A DNA stretch of 64,000 nucleotides from a bacterium YEK0313 (lineage in GTDB: Bacteria > Pseudomonadota > Alphaproteobacteria > Rhizobiales > Phreatobacteraceae). The DNA lies in assembly GCA_000751295.2 (NCBI GenBank), contig CCMO02000001.1, positions 124,001 to 188,000 on the forward strand, read 5' to 3'. Each line of letters starts with the position of its first letter. The stretch's first letter is position 1. The notes under the pieces were generated by a model. The model was not told the origin of the DNA and searched no databases. It saw nothing but the letters and a program-made list of their open reading frames with translations. The translations under genes were made by a program, and so were the position numbers. Of the stretch, positions 41,483-48,717 are shown piece by piece.

Positions 41483-42801
41483 CCGAGAGCCCCGCCAGAC
41501 CAGGTTCGCCGACATTGCGGTTGACGGCCGCGGTGCTCGTTGCCCTGGTCGCCATCATCATCGTCGGCAGTTCGATTGCGACGATCGAAATCGTCGCGCG
41601 CGGTCAGGGCCGGGTCCTGCCGACCACCCGGGTGCAGGTCGTTCAGCCGCAGGTGGACGGCAAGATCATCGACATCCTGGTGGTCGAGGGGCAAGCCGTC
41701 AGCGCGGGCGATACGCTGGTCGTGATGGACCGAACCGCGGTGGAGAGCGACATCAGGCGCATCGAGGCCAATATCGCACGCCAGCACCAGGATGCTGCGG
41801 TCGCAAGGTCGATCATTGCCCCATTGGCCAGTGCCAACCCGGCCGACCCGACCTTCGTGGACATTGGCAGCGCGGAGTTCAAGCGCGTCGCCGCCCCGGC
41901 GCACGATCAGAACGAAGGCGCGCTTGCGCTGGTCGAGGCCATTCTCCTGGCGCTGCGCGACCAGGTAATGCAGCACGACGCTCAGCTCAATCGACTTGCG
42001 CGCAGCCGGGACGCGCAGATGGCGCGCCTGGAGCGAGCCCGCGCGGCAAGCGATATCGCGGTGCAACGCTTCGCTTCGGCAGAAACGCTGAGACGCCAAG
42101 GCAATATGAGCCAGTTCGACTACCTCGAAAGACTTCGCGAGCGCACCGGCATCGAGGCCGAGGTATCGATTGCCGAGCGCGAACTCGAGGGTCTGTCGGC
42201 GGAGACCGATGCGATGACCCGGCAGCGCGCGAGCACGATATCAAGCGCGCTCTCCGCTTACCGCAAACAACTCGCGGAGGCGGAAATCCTGTTGCGGATT
42301 CTGGAGGCAGAACTTTCGGCGGCGAAAAACCGGCTCGCCAACCTCTCGCTGAAAGCACCGACGTCCGGTCGGGTCGAAAAGCTGTCCGTTTTCACTGTCG
42401 GGGGGTTCGTTGCCGCGGGTTCGACGCTGATGTCCATCGTCCCGAACGATGACAATATCGAGATCGAAGCCTTTTTCGACAATCGCGACATCGGCTTTAT
42501 CGAGAACGGGCAGAGAGCCTTCGTCAAGCTCGACGCCTTCCCTGCCGAGCGCTACGGCATCGTGCACGGAACCGTCGTCAATGTCGGAGCCGATGCGCGC
42601 GGCGACGTCACGCCCGGCAAATGGATCTATGCCGTGCGGCTCAAGCTCGATCGCAACAGCATCCAGGTGCTCGAACGCAGCTTGCGCTTCGCACCGGGCA
42701 TGACTGCGACGATCGACATCATCACCGGCCAGCGCAGGCTGATCAGCTACTTCTTCGAGCCGATCATCAAAGCCTTTCAGGATGGCCTCCGGGAGCGCTG
42801 A
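41479..42801 (+). CDS. HlyD-family periplasmic adaptor of the type I secretion system
   Basis: A 440-residue membrane-fusion protein: a short cytoplasmic N-terminus, one membrane segment (about residues 14-38), a biotinyl-lipoyl-like half ('VVQPQVDGKIIDILVVEGQ'), a long alpha-helical hairpin (about residues 80-290), and the second lipoyl half with the HlyD signature 'LSLKAPTSGRVEKLSVFTVG'. The C-terminal beta-barrel domain is complete. Its ATG overlaps the ABC-transporter stop (41479-41482), and the acyltransferase gene begins two bases after its stop. No TolC-type outer-membrane channel gene is in the locus, so a shared one must be used. Confidence 0.92.
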   Translation: MTESPARPGSPTLRLTAAVLVALVAIIIVGSSIATIEIVARGQGRVLPTTRVQVVQPQVDGKIIDILVVEGQAVSAGDTLVVMDRTAVESDIRRIEANIARQHQDAAVARSIIAPLASANPADPTFVDIGSAEFKRVAAPAHDQNEGALALVEAILLALRDQVMQHDAQLNRLARSRDAQMARLERARAASDIAVQRFASAETLRRQGNMSQFDYLERLRERTGIEAEVSIAERELEGLSAETDAMTRQRASTISSALSAYRKQLAEAEILLRILEAELSAAKNRLANLSLKAPTSGRVEKLSVFTVGGFVAAGSTLMSIVPNDDNIEIEAFFDNRDIGFIENGQRAFVKLDAFPAERYGIVHGTVVNVGADARGDVTPGKWIYAVRLKLDRNSIQVLERSLRFAPGMTATIDIITGQRRLISYFFEPIIKAFQDGLRER

Positions 42802-42802
42802 A

Positions 42803-43345
42803 ATGAATTCGCGACCGCCCCCCGCCGACCAGCAGATAGGCTATTTCGAAGCGCTGGGCATGCTGACGGAACTTGCACTGCACTCGGCGCTGCACCGCAA
42901 TTGGTTCGTCGCCGACATCGGTATCAATCTCGTGCCGGCCCTGCGGACGGGACAGTGCAAGATCTATTTCGATGAACATCGCATGCCGACATCGTTCGCG
43001 ACCTGGGCACTGGTCCACGACGATGACCATAAGGCACTGAGGAACCATGGCAGGACACCGCCGCCTGACCGCTGGGCGTCCGGCGCCCATCTCTGGTTCA
43101 TCGACGTCGTCGCGCCATTCGGCAATGTTCGCGAAATCGTTCGAGACCTCCAGCGGCGCCACTTCCCCCATCTGCCGGTTGCCCATGCCGTGCGCCGCAA
43201 TGTCGATGGCAGCATGCGCAGAATTCAAACTTGGCATAACGCCATGGCAAGGCATGACCAGGCAGACGGAGGACTCCGACCCCCAGCCGGCCAACAGGCG
43301 GGGATGCCCGGGCGTTCGGGAACTCTGAGACGGCAGGATCGTTAA
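42803..43345 (+). CDS. HlyC-type toxin-activating lysine acyltransferase
   Basis: A 180-residue protein of the RTX toxin acyltransferase family, which transfers fatty acyl groups from acyl-ACP to lysines of exported toxins. Visible: 'HSALHRNWFVADIGINLVPA' with the catalytic-type His in 'LHRNW' (compare HlyC His23), 'FATWALVHDDDH', and 'WFIDVVAPFGN' with the catalytic-type Asp (compare HlyC Asp92). The C-terminal ~30 residues are Gly/Arg-rich and look non-conserved. The ATG at 42803 follows GGGAG at good spacing. In siderophore microcins the HlyC-like MceI helps attach the modification. No RTX toxin is in the window; the nearest plausible substrate is the 105-residue peptide downstream. Confidence 0.9.
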   Translation: MNSRPPPADQQIGYFEALGMLTELALHSALHRNWFVADIGINLVPALRTGQCKIYFDEHRMPTSFATWALVHDDDHKALRNHGRTPPPDRWASGAHLWFIDVVAPFGNVREIVRDLQRRHFPHLPVAHAVRRNVDGSMRRIQTWHNAMARHDQADGGLRPPAGQQAGMPGRSGTLRRQDR

Positions 43346-43349
43346 GACA

Positions 43350-43380
43350 GGCGCCGCTCGCGGGCGCACGCTGCGGCGCC
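43350..43380. other. Hairpin between the acyltransferase and peptide genes
   Basis: A perfect 8-bp inverted repeat (GGCGCCGC / GCGGCGCC) with a 15-base centre begins four bases after the acyltransferase stop. No T-tract follows. It may be a processing or attenuation site separating the secretion genes from the peptide gene. Confidence 0.4.
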
Positions 43381-43470
43381 ACGTTTCAGGAAGATCGGCT
43401 GCGCCGGCCGGCAGTTTAGCCTTGCGGTGACTTCGCAGGAAGTCGCACCGGAGACTCTCGGAGGATAACG

Positions 43471-43788
43471 ATGATTGGCTCGTTCGAAGAAAAGCTCGGC
43501 ATTCGCATTGCATTCGGCGGTGAGCGCGGCGGTGGGGGTTCCGGCTACAATTCCACGGGAGGCACCTTGGGCTCGATCCTCGGCGGCACCCTGGGCTCGC
43601 GCGTCGCAGGGCCCATCGGGGGTGCGATCGGCTCGGCCGGTGGCCGCGTCGTCGGGGGCTATGGTGAAGCCGCGGTGAACGCGGGCGTCCAGGCGGGTAT
43701 CGACAGTGCCGTAAGCCGCGCCAACCAGGCGCGTGGAGAGGCCGCCGCCGGCCGCGCAGGACTGGGCGGCTGGGGCGGCCGACGCTAA
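43471..43788 (+). CDS. Glycine-zipper bacteriocin/microcin-like peptide
   Basis: A 105-residue peptide, about one third glycine, with no cysteine and a single lysine (residue 8). It starts 'MIGSFEEKLGIRIAFGG', a leader-like segment ending in Gly-Gly, then 'ERGGGGSGYNSTGGTLG' and a run of GxxxG-type repeats ('RVAGPIGGAIGSAGGRVVGG') typical of membrane-active class II bacteriocins and glycine zippers. The word 'GSGYNS' also occurs near the end of microcin E492. A strong GGAGG site is 6 bases before the ATG. It follows ABC, HlyD and HlyC-type genes, so it is the likely exported and possibly acylated product. A glycine-zipper structural or stress protein is the alternative. Confidence 0.75.
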   Translation: MIGSFEEKLGIRIAFGGERGGGGSGYNSTGGTLGSILGGTLGSRVAGPIGGAIGSAGGRVVGGYGEAAVNAGVQAGIDSAVSRANQARGEAAAGRAGLGGWGGRR

Positions 43789-43796
43789 CCCTGGCG

Positions 43797-43829
43797 CGAA
43801 CCTGCCTTCCGGCAAGGAGGGCAGGTTCG
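43797..43829. terminator. Strong hairpin after the peptide gene
   Basis: CGAACCTGCCTTCC pairs with GGAGGGCAGGTTCG (14 bp including one G-U) around a GGCAA loop, nine bases after the peptide stop codon. It lies between convergent genes (peptide on +, ybaK on -). There is no T-tract, so termination is inferred only from stability and position; stabilisation of an abundant peptide mRNA is equally plausible. Confidence 0.45.
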
Positions 43830-43883
43830 ATGCCGGTCATGGTCCGGCACAAAGGGCTGTGCGCCGGCGCATTCGTTCCGGAC

Positions 43884-44357
43884 CTATGCCGCCACCGGCG
43901 CGGCGACCGCCTTCAGCAGGTCGCGCGCCAGCTTCGGGTCCAGCCGGATCTGCAAGCCACGCTGGCCGCCATTGAGATAGACGGCGGTCTCCTCCAGCGC
44001 CGCCGCATCGATGACGACGGGCACGGTGCGCTTCTGGCCGAAGGGACTGATGCCGCCGACATGATAGCCGGTGAGCCGCTCCGCATCGGCGGGTTTCATC
44101 ATGCTGGCTGCCTTGCCGCCGACGGCCGCCGCCAGCTTCTTCATGGCAACCTCGCGATCGGACGCCACCACCACGCAGACCGGCTTGCCGTCGACCTCGG
44201 CCATCAGCGTCTTCAGGACACGGCACGGATCCTCGCCCAGGGCGTCCGCCGCCTGTAGACCGATCCGGTCGGCACCGGGGTCATAGTCGTAGGCATGGAC
44301 GGTGAAGGCGGCTCCGGCCTTGGTCAGCGCCTGGGTGGCGCGCGTGGTCTTGGACAT
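43884..44357 (-). CDS. ybaK: Cys-tRNA(Pro)/aminoacyl-tRNA deacylase YbaK/EbsC
   Basis: A 157-residue YbaK-type deacylase that hydrolyses misacylated Cys-tRNA(Pro). Family features: 'AFTVHAYDYDPGADRIGLQA', the catalytic Lys in 'RVLKTLMAEVDG', 'ASMMKPADAERLTGYHVGGI', then 'SPFGQKRTVPVVIDAAAL' and 'YLNGGQRGLQIRLDP'. The start at 44357 gives the usual N-terminal length; an ATG three codons upstream is an alternative. Convergent with the peptide gene and divergent from the DUF2892/sigma pair. Confidence 0.94.
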   Translation of the reverse strand: MSKTTRATQALTKAGAAFTVHAYDYDPGADRIGLQAADALGEDPCRVLKTLMAEVDGKPVCVVVASDREVAMKKLAAAVGGKAASMMKPADAERLTGYHVGGISPFGQKRTVPVVIDAAALEETAVYLNGGQRGLQIRLDPKLARDLLKAVAAPVAA

Positions 44358-44581
44358 GGAAGGCATCGATCGGTCGAAACGGGCGGCGAACCTAGCCGGA
44401 ATTGGCGGCTCTCGCCATGGCCGGCACGGCAGGCCGCGCAGACCGGACGCGGCATCGTGCCCCGGGGCCGGCCGTCGGTGCGGTCGATGAAAAAAATCGC
44501 TCCGGCCGCGAACCGCTTGTTCCGTCGCCAGCCTCTCTGACGTGCAGGGCCGCGGAGACGGCCGCACCGGAGACGACGATC

Positions 44582-44797
44582 ATGGGTTTCTATCGCAAGA
44601 ATATCGGCAGCCTGCAGCAGGCGAGCCGCGTCGCCTTCGGGCTCGGCGCCGCCGCGGCGTCCTATATGCTCATCGCCTCGCCCTACGGCCTGGTCGGCGC
44701 TGCCGCCGGCATCGTGTTCGCCTTGACCGGCATCGTCGGCTATTGCCCGTTCTGCGCGCTCGCCGGTCTGAGCCGCGACGGTGGGCAGGGACGATGA
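44582..44797 (+). CDS. DUF2892 (YgaP-like) small inner-membrane protein with CxxC
   Basis: A 71-residue protein with two membrane segments and the DUF2892 pattern 'NIGSLQQASRVAFGLGAAAA' then 'LTGIVGYCPFCALAGLS'. In this family the second motif usually has one Cys (CPLY); here it is Cys-Pro-Phe-Cys, a potential redox or metal CxxC. Its stop overlaps the start of an ECF sigma gene (ATGA at 44794-44797), so the two are coupled, suggesting a possible regulatory link. No classical anti-sigma domain is visible. Confidence 0.85.
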   Translation: MGFYRKNIGSLQQASRVAFGLGAAAASYMLIASPYGLVGAAAGIVFALTGIVGYCPFCALAGLSRDGGQGR

Positions 44798-45321
44798 CGG
44801 CGAGAGGGCTCGATGAACCCTTGTTCGAAGCGGCGCGGCTCGGAGACCGCGCCGCCATCGCCGTTCTGCTGACCGAAACCCAGCCCGATATCCGCCGCTA
44901 CGCCCGCCGCGCCTGCCGCGGCGCCGCCGATGCCGAGGACGCGGCCCAGGAAGCCCTCTGGCTGCTCGCCCGCAAGGTAGGGACCATCCGCTCCCTCAGT
45001 GCGGTGTCGCGCTGGCTGTTCGTCGTCGTGCGGCGCGAGTGCCTGCGCCTTGCCCGCCGTGCGGGGCTCGTGGCGCAGGAGCCCGAAGTCGAGGCCGCGT
45101 TCGAACGCGATTTCGCAAGCCGTCCGGACCCCGAGATCCGCCTCGACATCGCCGCCGCCATCGCGGCCCTGCCGGAACACTATCGGGCCGTGGCGCTGAT
45201 GCGCGACATCAATGAAATGACCATCGACGAAATCGCCGCGGCGCTCGCCACCACGCGCGAGACGGTGAAGGCGCGCCTGCATCGCGCGAGAACATTCATT
45301 CGCGAATATCTGCTCAAATGA
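44794..45321 (+). CDS. ECF-type RNA polymerase sigma factor
   Basis: A 175-residue sigma-70 family protein of the extracytoplasmic-function group. Region 2 covers about residues 10-80 ('DAEDAAQEALWLLARKV', 'SAVSRWLFVVVRRECLRLAR') and region 4 about residues 115-170 ('LPEHYRAVALMRDINEMTID' and an HTH with 'TTRETVKARLHRARTFI'). The start overlaps the DUF2892 stop. No anti-sigma gene follows; the amidase downstream is 130 bases away. The target promoter is unknown. Confidence 0.93.
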   Translation: MTARGLDEPLFEAARLGDRAAIAVLLTETQPDIRRYARRACRGAADAEDAAQEALWLLARKVGTIRSLSAVSRWLFVVVRRECLRLARRAGLVAQEPEVEAAFERDFASRPDPEIRLDIAAAIAALPEHYRAVALMRDINEMTIDEIAAALATTRETVKARLHRARTFIREYLLK

Positions 45322-45451
45322 GTATGGCATTCCTCATCTGACGCGGATGACGACCGTCTCATTCCCTGTGCGTCATGCCGGATTTGTCGGTCCGGGGGGC
45401 TTACCAGCCTTGCCCGATCGTGGCAGCCTGTACGCCAGGGGAGACAAAAGA

Positions 45452-46858
45452 ATGAGCAGCATTTCCGATCTCGACGCCTTTGCCCTCGGCAAGGCGTTCC
45501 GGCGCAAACAGCTCTCACCGGTCGAAGCAACGACCGACGCGCTTGACAGGGCGGAAGCATCCCAATCGACGATCAATGCCTTCGTCACCATCGATCGGAA
45601 ACGCACGCTCGACTGGGCGCGCGAAGCAGAGGCGCGCTGGCTGAAAGGGACGCCGCTCAGCCGCTTCGACGGCGTCACCGTCACGGTCAAGGACAATATG
45701 GCGGTAGCCGGCTGGCCGAGCCGCAAGGGTTCGAAGGTCGTCGCGGCCGACCCTGTCGGCTTCGATGCACCGGTCACGGCACGCTGCAAGGAAGCCGGCC
45801 TCGTCGTGCTCGGAACCACGACCATGCCGGAATTCGGCTGGATCGGCCTGTCCTCCTCGCCGCTGACCGGCCACACCCGCAATCCCTGGAACCAGGAGCG
45901 CACTGCCGGTGGCTCCACATCGGGCGGCGCTGCGGCCGCGGCACTCGGCATCGGCCGCTTCCACCTCGGCTCGGACGGTCTCGGCTCCATCCGCATTCCC
46001 GCCGCCTTCTGCGGCGTCGCCGGCATCAAGCCGAGCTTCGGCCGCGTTCCTGCCTATCCGATCTCGGTGATGAGCGAGCTCGCCCATCTCGGCCCGATCG
46101 CCCGGACGGTCGGCGAAGTCGCAGGTCTCCTGTCCATCCTCTCCGGTCCCGATCCGCGCGACCCGATGGCCTGGAACACGCCGGCGCCCGACTTCACGGT
46201 CGGCCTGGAGGACGGCGTCAGGGGCCTCAGGATCGCCTATTCGCCGCGGCTCGGCTTTGCACGCAAGATCGACCCGACCATCGAAAAGGTGGTGGCCGAA
46301 GCCGCGCGGGTGTTCGAGGACCTCGGCGCGACGGTGGACGAGGTCGATCCGCCGATCGAGGATCCGGCGCCGATCGCCTGGGACATCTGGAACGCGGGCG
46401 CCGCGCTCGCCGTCTCGCCGTTCGGCGAAGCCGAACGGAAGCACATGGATCCCGGCCTGCTCGACTGCGCTCGGGCCGGCGATGCGTTCCCGGCTTCTGC
46501 GCTCATCGACGCCCTGCTTTATCGGCGCACCAGGACCGTCATCGCCATGGCCAAGTTCCACGAGGCCTACGACCTGCTCCTGACGCCCACCATGCCGACC
46601 GGCGCCATCCCGCTCGGCGCCGACCTGCCGCCACCCGGCTTTGCCGGGCAGAGCGAATGGGGGCCGCTATGGACCGACTGGTGCCCGTTCACGCCGCCCT
46701 TCAACGTCACGCAGCAGCCGGCGGCAACCGTACCCTGCGGCTTCGACGCCGACGGCCTGCCTGTCGGGCTGCACATCGTCGGGGCCAAGCGCAATGACGC
46801 GCTCGTCCTCAAAGCCATGCGCGCCTTCGAAACGGCCCGCCCCTTCGCCCGGGTCTGA
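45452..46858 (+). CDS. Amidase signature family enzyme
   Basis: A 468-residue Ser-cisSer-Lys hydrolase that cleaves amides or acts in a GatA-like fold. Catalytic Lys is in 'VTVKDNMAVAG', the cis-Ser in 'GGSTSGGAAAAALG' and the nucleophilic Ser in 'DGLGSIRIPAAFCG' (the usual Gly-Gly before Gly-Ser is Gly-Leu). C-terminal 'FNVTQQPAATVPCG' matches the family. Start 45452 gives the standard N-terminus after a weak GGGGAGAC leader. It lies upstream of a dipeptide-type transporter on the same strand, so it may process an imported amide or peptide. A true GatA is unlikely, since GatB and GatC are absent. Confidence 0.92.
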   Translation: MSSISDLDAFALGKAFRRKQLSPVEATTDALDRAEASQSTINAFVTIDRKRTLDWAREAEARWLKGTPLSRFDGVTVTVKDNMAVAGWPSRKGSKVVAADPVGFDAPVTARCKEAGLVVLGTTTMPEFGWIGLSSSPLTGHTRNPWNQERTAGGSTSGGAAAAALGIGRFHLGSDGLGSIRIPAAFCGVAGIKPSFGRVPAYPISVMSELAHLGPIARTVGEVAGLLSILSGPDPRDPMAWNTPAPDFTVGLEDGVRGLRIAYSPRLGFARKIDPTIEKVVAEAARVFEDLGATVDEVDPPIEDPAPIAWDIWNAGAALAVSPFGEAERKHMDPGLLDCARAGDAFPASALIDALLYRRTRTVIAMAKFHEAYDLLLTPTMPTGAIPLGADLPPPGFAGQSEWGPLWTDWCPFTPPFNVTQQPAATVPCGFDADGLPVGLHIVGAKRNDALVLKAMRAFETARPFARV

Positions 46859-46881
46859 TTGTCGTATCAGCGGTCTGCCTA

Positions 46882-46919
46882 AGGGCTGTGCGTGCATCAA
46901 AATTACGCGCACCAGCCCT
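46882..46919. other. Bulged hairpin between the amidase and transporter genes
   Basis: AGGGCTG (46882-46888) pairs with CAGCCCT (46913-46919), and the inner TGCGTG and CGCGCAC extend the stem with one bulge. No T-tract follows. It lies in the 158-base gap before the binding-protein gene and may be an mRNA-processing or weak termination site. Confidence 0.35.
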
Positions 46920-47016
46920 CCGGATCGGGATTGACTGGCTCCAGCAAGCATCGTCTGATCCCTTCCGCTGACCGGTGGCCGAGCCTGCCCACCCGCATTC
47001 TCCGAGGAGTTTTGCC

Positions 47017-48630
47017 ATGTCGTCCATGAAAATATCTCGCCGCACCGTCATGGCCGGCGCCGCCGCCACCGCAACGGCAGGCAGTCTTGCCACACCCTCC
47101 ACGGTCAGCGCCCAGCAGGCACAGGACACGCTGCGCTGCGTGATGCACTCCGATCTCAAGATCGTCGACCCGATCTGGACCACCGCCTACATCACCCGCA
47201 ACCACGGCTACATGATCTACGACACGCTGCTGGCCATGGACGCCAAGGGCGAGATCCAGCCGCAGATGCTGCAGGGCTATACCGTCAGCGACGACAAGCT
47301 CACCTACGACTTCACCCTGCGCGACGGCCTCCTGTGGCACGACAACCAGCCGGTCACGGCGGAGGACTGCGTCGCCTCGATCAAGCGTTGGGGTGCCAAG
47401 GACGCGCTCGGCCAGACCGTGCTGACCTTCGTCGCGAGCATGACCGCGAACGGCCCGAAGACCTTCCAGATCAAGCTGAAGGAGCCGACCGGGCTGCTGA
47501 TCTTCGCGCTCGGCAAACCCTCCTCCAACGTCCCCTTCATGATGCCAAAGCGGGTCGCTGAGACCGATCCCAACACGCAGATCTCGGACTTCACCGGTTC
47601 CGGTCCGTTCCGCATGGTGCGCGAGGAATGGCGGCCGGGCGACAAGACGGTCTATGTCAAGTTCGACGGCTACAAACCGCGATCCGAGCCGCCGTCAGGC
47701 CTCGCCGGCGGCAAGGTCGCCAAGGTCAACCGCGTGGAATGGCGTGCGATCGCCGACCAGCAGCAGGCGGTCAACGCCCTGCTCGCCGGCGAGATCGACC
47801 TGATCGAAGCGCCGAACCACGACCTGCTGCCGCTGCTCAAGGCCGACCGCTCGATCAAGATCGTCGACTGGAACCCGCTCGGCAACCAGTACACGATGCG
47901 CTTCAACCACGCGGTCAAGCCCTTCGACAATCCGAAGATCCGCCAAGCCGTGCTCTATGCGCTGAACCAGGAAGACTTCCTGAAGGCGACGATCGGCGAT
48001 CCGGAATACTACAAGGTCTGCAAGGCCATGTTCGTCTGCGGCACGCCGCTGGCGACCGATGCGGGCTGGGAAGACAAGCTCGAATCCAATTTCGCCAAGT
48101 CGCGCCAGCTGCTGCAGGAGGCCGGCTACAACCGCGAGCCGATCGTGCTCCTGCATTCGACCGATCTGCAGGTGCTGACCAACCTCGCTCCGGTCGCCAA
48201 GGGACTGCTCGAGCGCGGCGGCTTCGTCGTCGACATGCAGTCGATGGACTGGCAGACCGTCGTCGCCCGGCGCGTCAAGAAGGATCCGCCGGCCCAGGGC
48301 GGCTGGAACGCCATGCTGACCTCGTGGGTGTCGGCCGACATCCTCAATCCGGTCATGGCCGGCTTCTTCAACGCCTCCGGCGACAAGGCCGCCTTCGGCT
48401 GGCCGAACGATCCGGAAATGGAGGCGCTGCGCCAGCGCTTCGCCCGGGCCGGCACGCTCGCCGAACAGAAGAGCATCGCCGAGGCGGTCCAGCGCCGCTG
48501 CGCCGAGTTCCCGACCCACGTCCATCTCGGCCAGTGGTATCTGCCGGGCGCGACGCGTCCGAACGTCTCCGGCTGGATCCCGGCGCCCGCGCCGATCATG
48601 TGGAACATCGAGAAGGGCCGCGGCGCCTGA
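47017..48630 (+). CDS. Peptide/nickel-type ABC transporter substrate-binding protein
   Basis: A 537-residue SBP_bac_5 (DppA/OppA-type) periplasmic binding protein. The signal is Tat-like ('MKISRRTVMAGAAATATAG') with cleavage near Val-Ser-Ala-Gln. Then come the family motifs 'LKIVDPIWTTAYITRNHGYM' and 'YDFTLRDGLLWHDNQPVTAE' and later 'NPKIRQAVLYALNQED'. GAGGAG precedes the ATG by about ten bases. It is the first gene of a transporter operon; a strong terminator follows its stop, so it should be made in excess over the permeases. The ligand is not known. Confidence 0.94.
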   Translation: MSSMKISRRTVMAGAAATATAGSLATPSTVSAQQAQDTLRCVMHSDLKIVDPIWTTAYITRNHGYMIYDTLLAMDAKGEIQPQMLQGYTVSDDKLTYDFTLRDGLLWHDNQPVTAEDCVASIKRWGAKDALGQTVLTFVASMTANGPKTFQIKLKEPTGLLIFALGKPSSNVPFMMPKRVAETDPNTQISDFTGSGPFRMVREEWRPGDKTVYVKFDGYKPRSEPPSGLAGGKVAKVNRVEWRAIADQQQAVNALLAGEIDLIEAPNHDLLPLLKADRSIKIVDWNPLGNQYTMRFNHAVKPFDNPKIRQAVLYALNQEDFLKATIGDPEYYKVCKAMFVCGTPLATDAGWEDKLESNFAKSRQLLQEAGYNREPIVLLHSTDLQVLTNLAPVAKGLLERGGFVVDMQSMDWQTVVARRVKKDPPAQGGWNAMLTSWVSADILNPVMAGFFNASGDKAAFGWPNDPEMEALRQRFARAGTLAEQKSIAEAVQRRCAEFPTHVHLGQWYLPGATRPNVSGWIPAPAPIMWNIEKGRGA

Positions 48631-48642
48631 CCCTGCGTGCAG

Positions 48643-48677
48643 ACGGCGGCCGGCCATGCCGGCTGCCGTTTCTTTTT
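48643..48677 (+). terminator. Intrinsic terminator between binding protein and permease genes
   Basis: ACGGCGGCCGGC pairs with GCCGGCTGCCGT (12 bp with one G-T position) around a CAT loop and is followed by TTTCTTTTT. It starts 13 bases after the binding-protein stop and ends 40 bases before the permease start: a classic attenuator allowing partial read-through. Confidence 0.88.
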
Positions 48678-48717
48678 GCTCGCCGCTCGTTCTTTTTCAG
48701 CGTCTGATCGGTATTAC

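Noticed and set aside
39737..43788. Classical RTX toxin operon
   Set aside because: ABC, HlyD and HlyC-type genes suggested it, but no large protein with GGxGxDxUx repeats occurs anywhere in the window; the only candidate product is the small glycine-zipper peptide.
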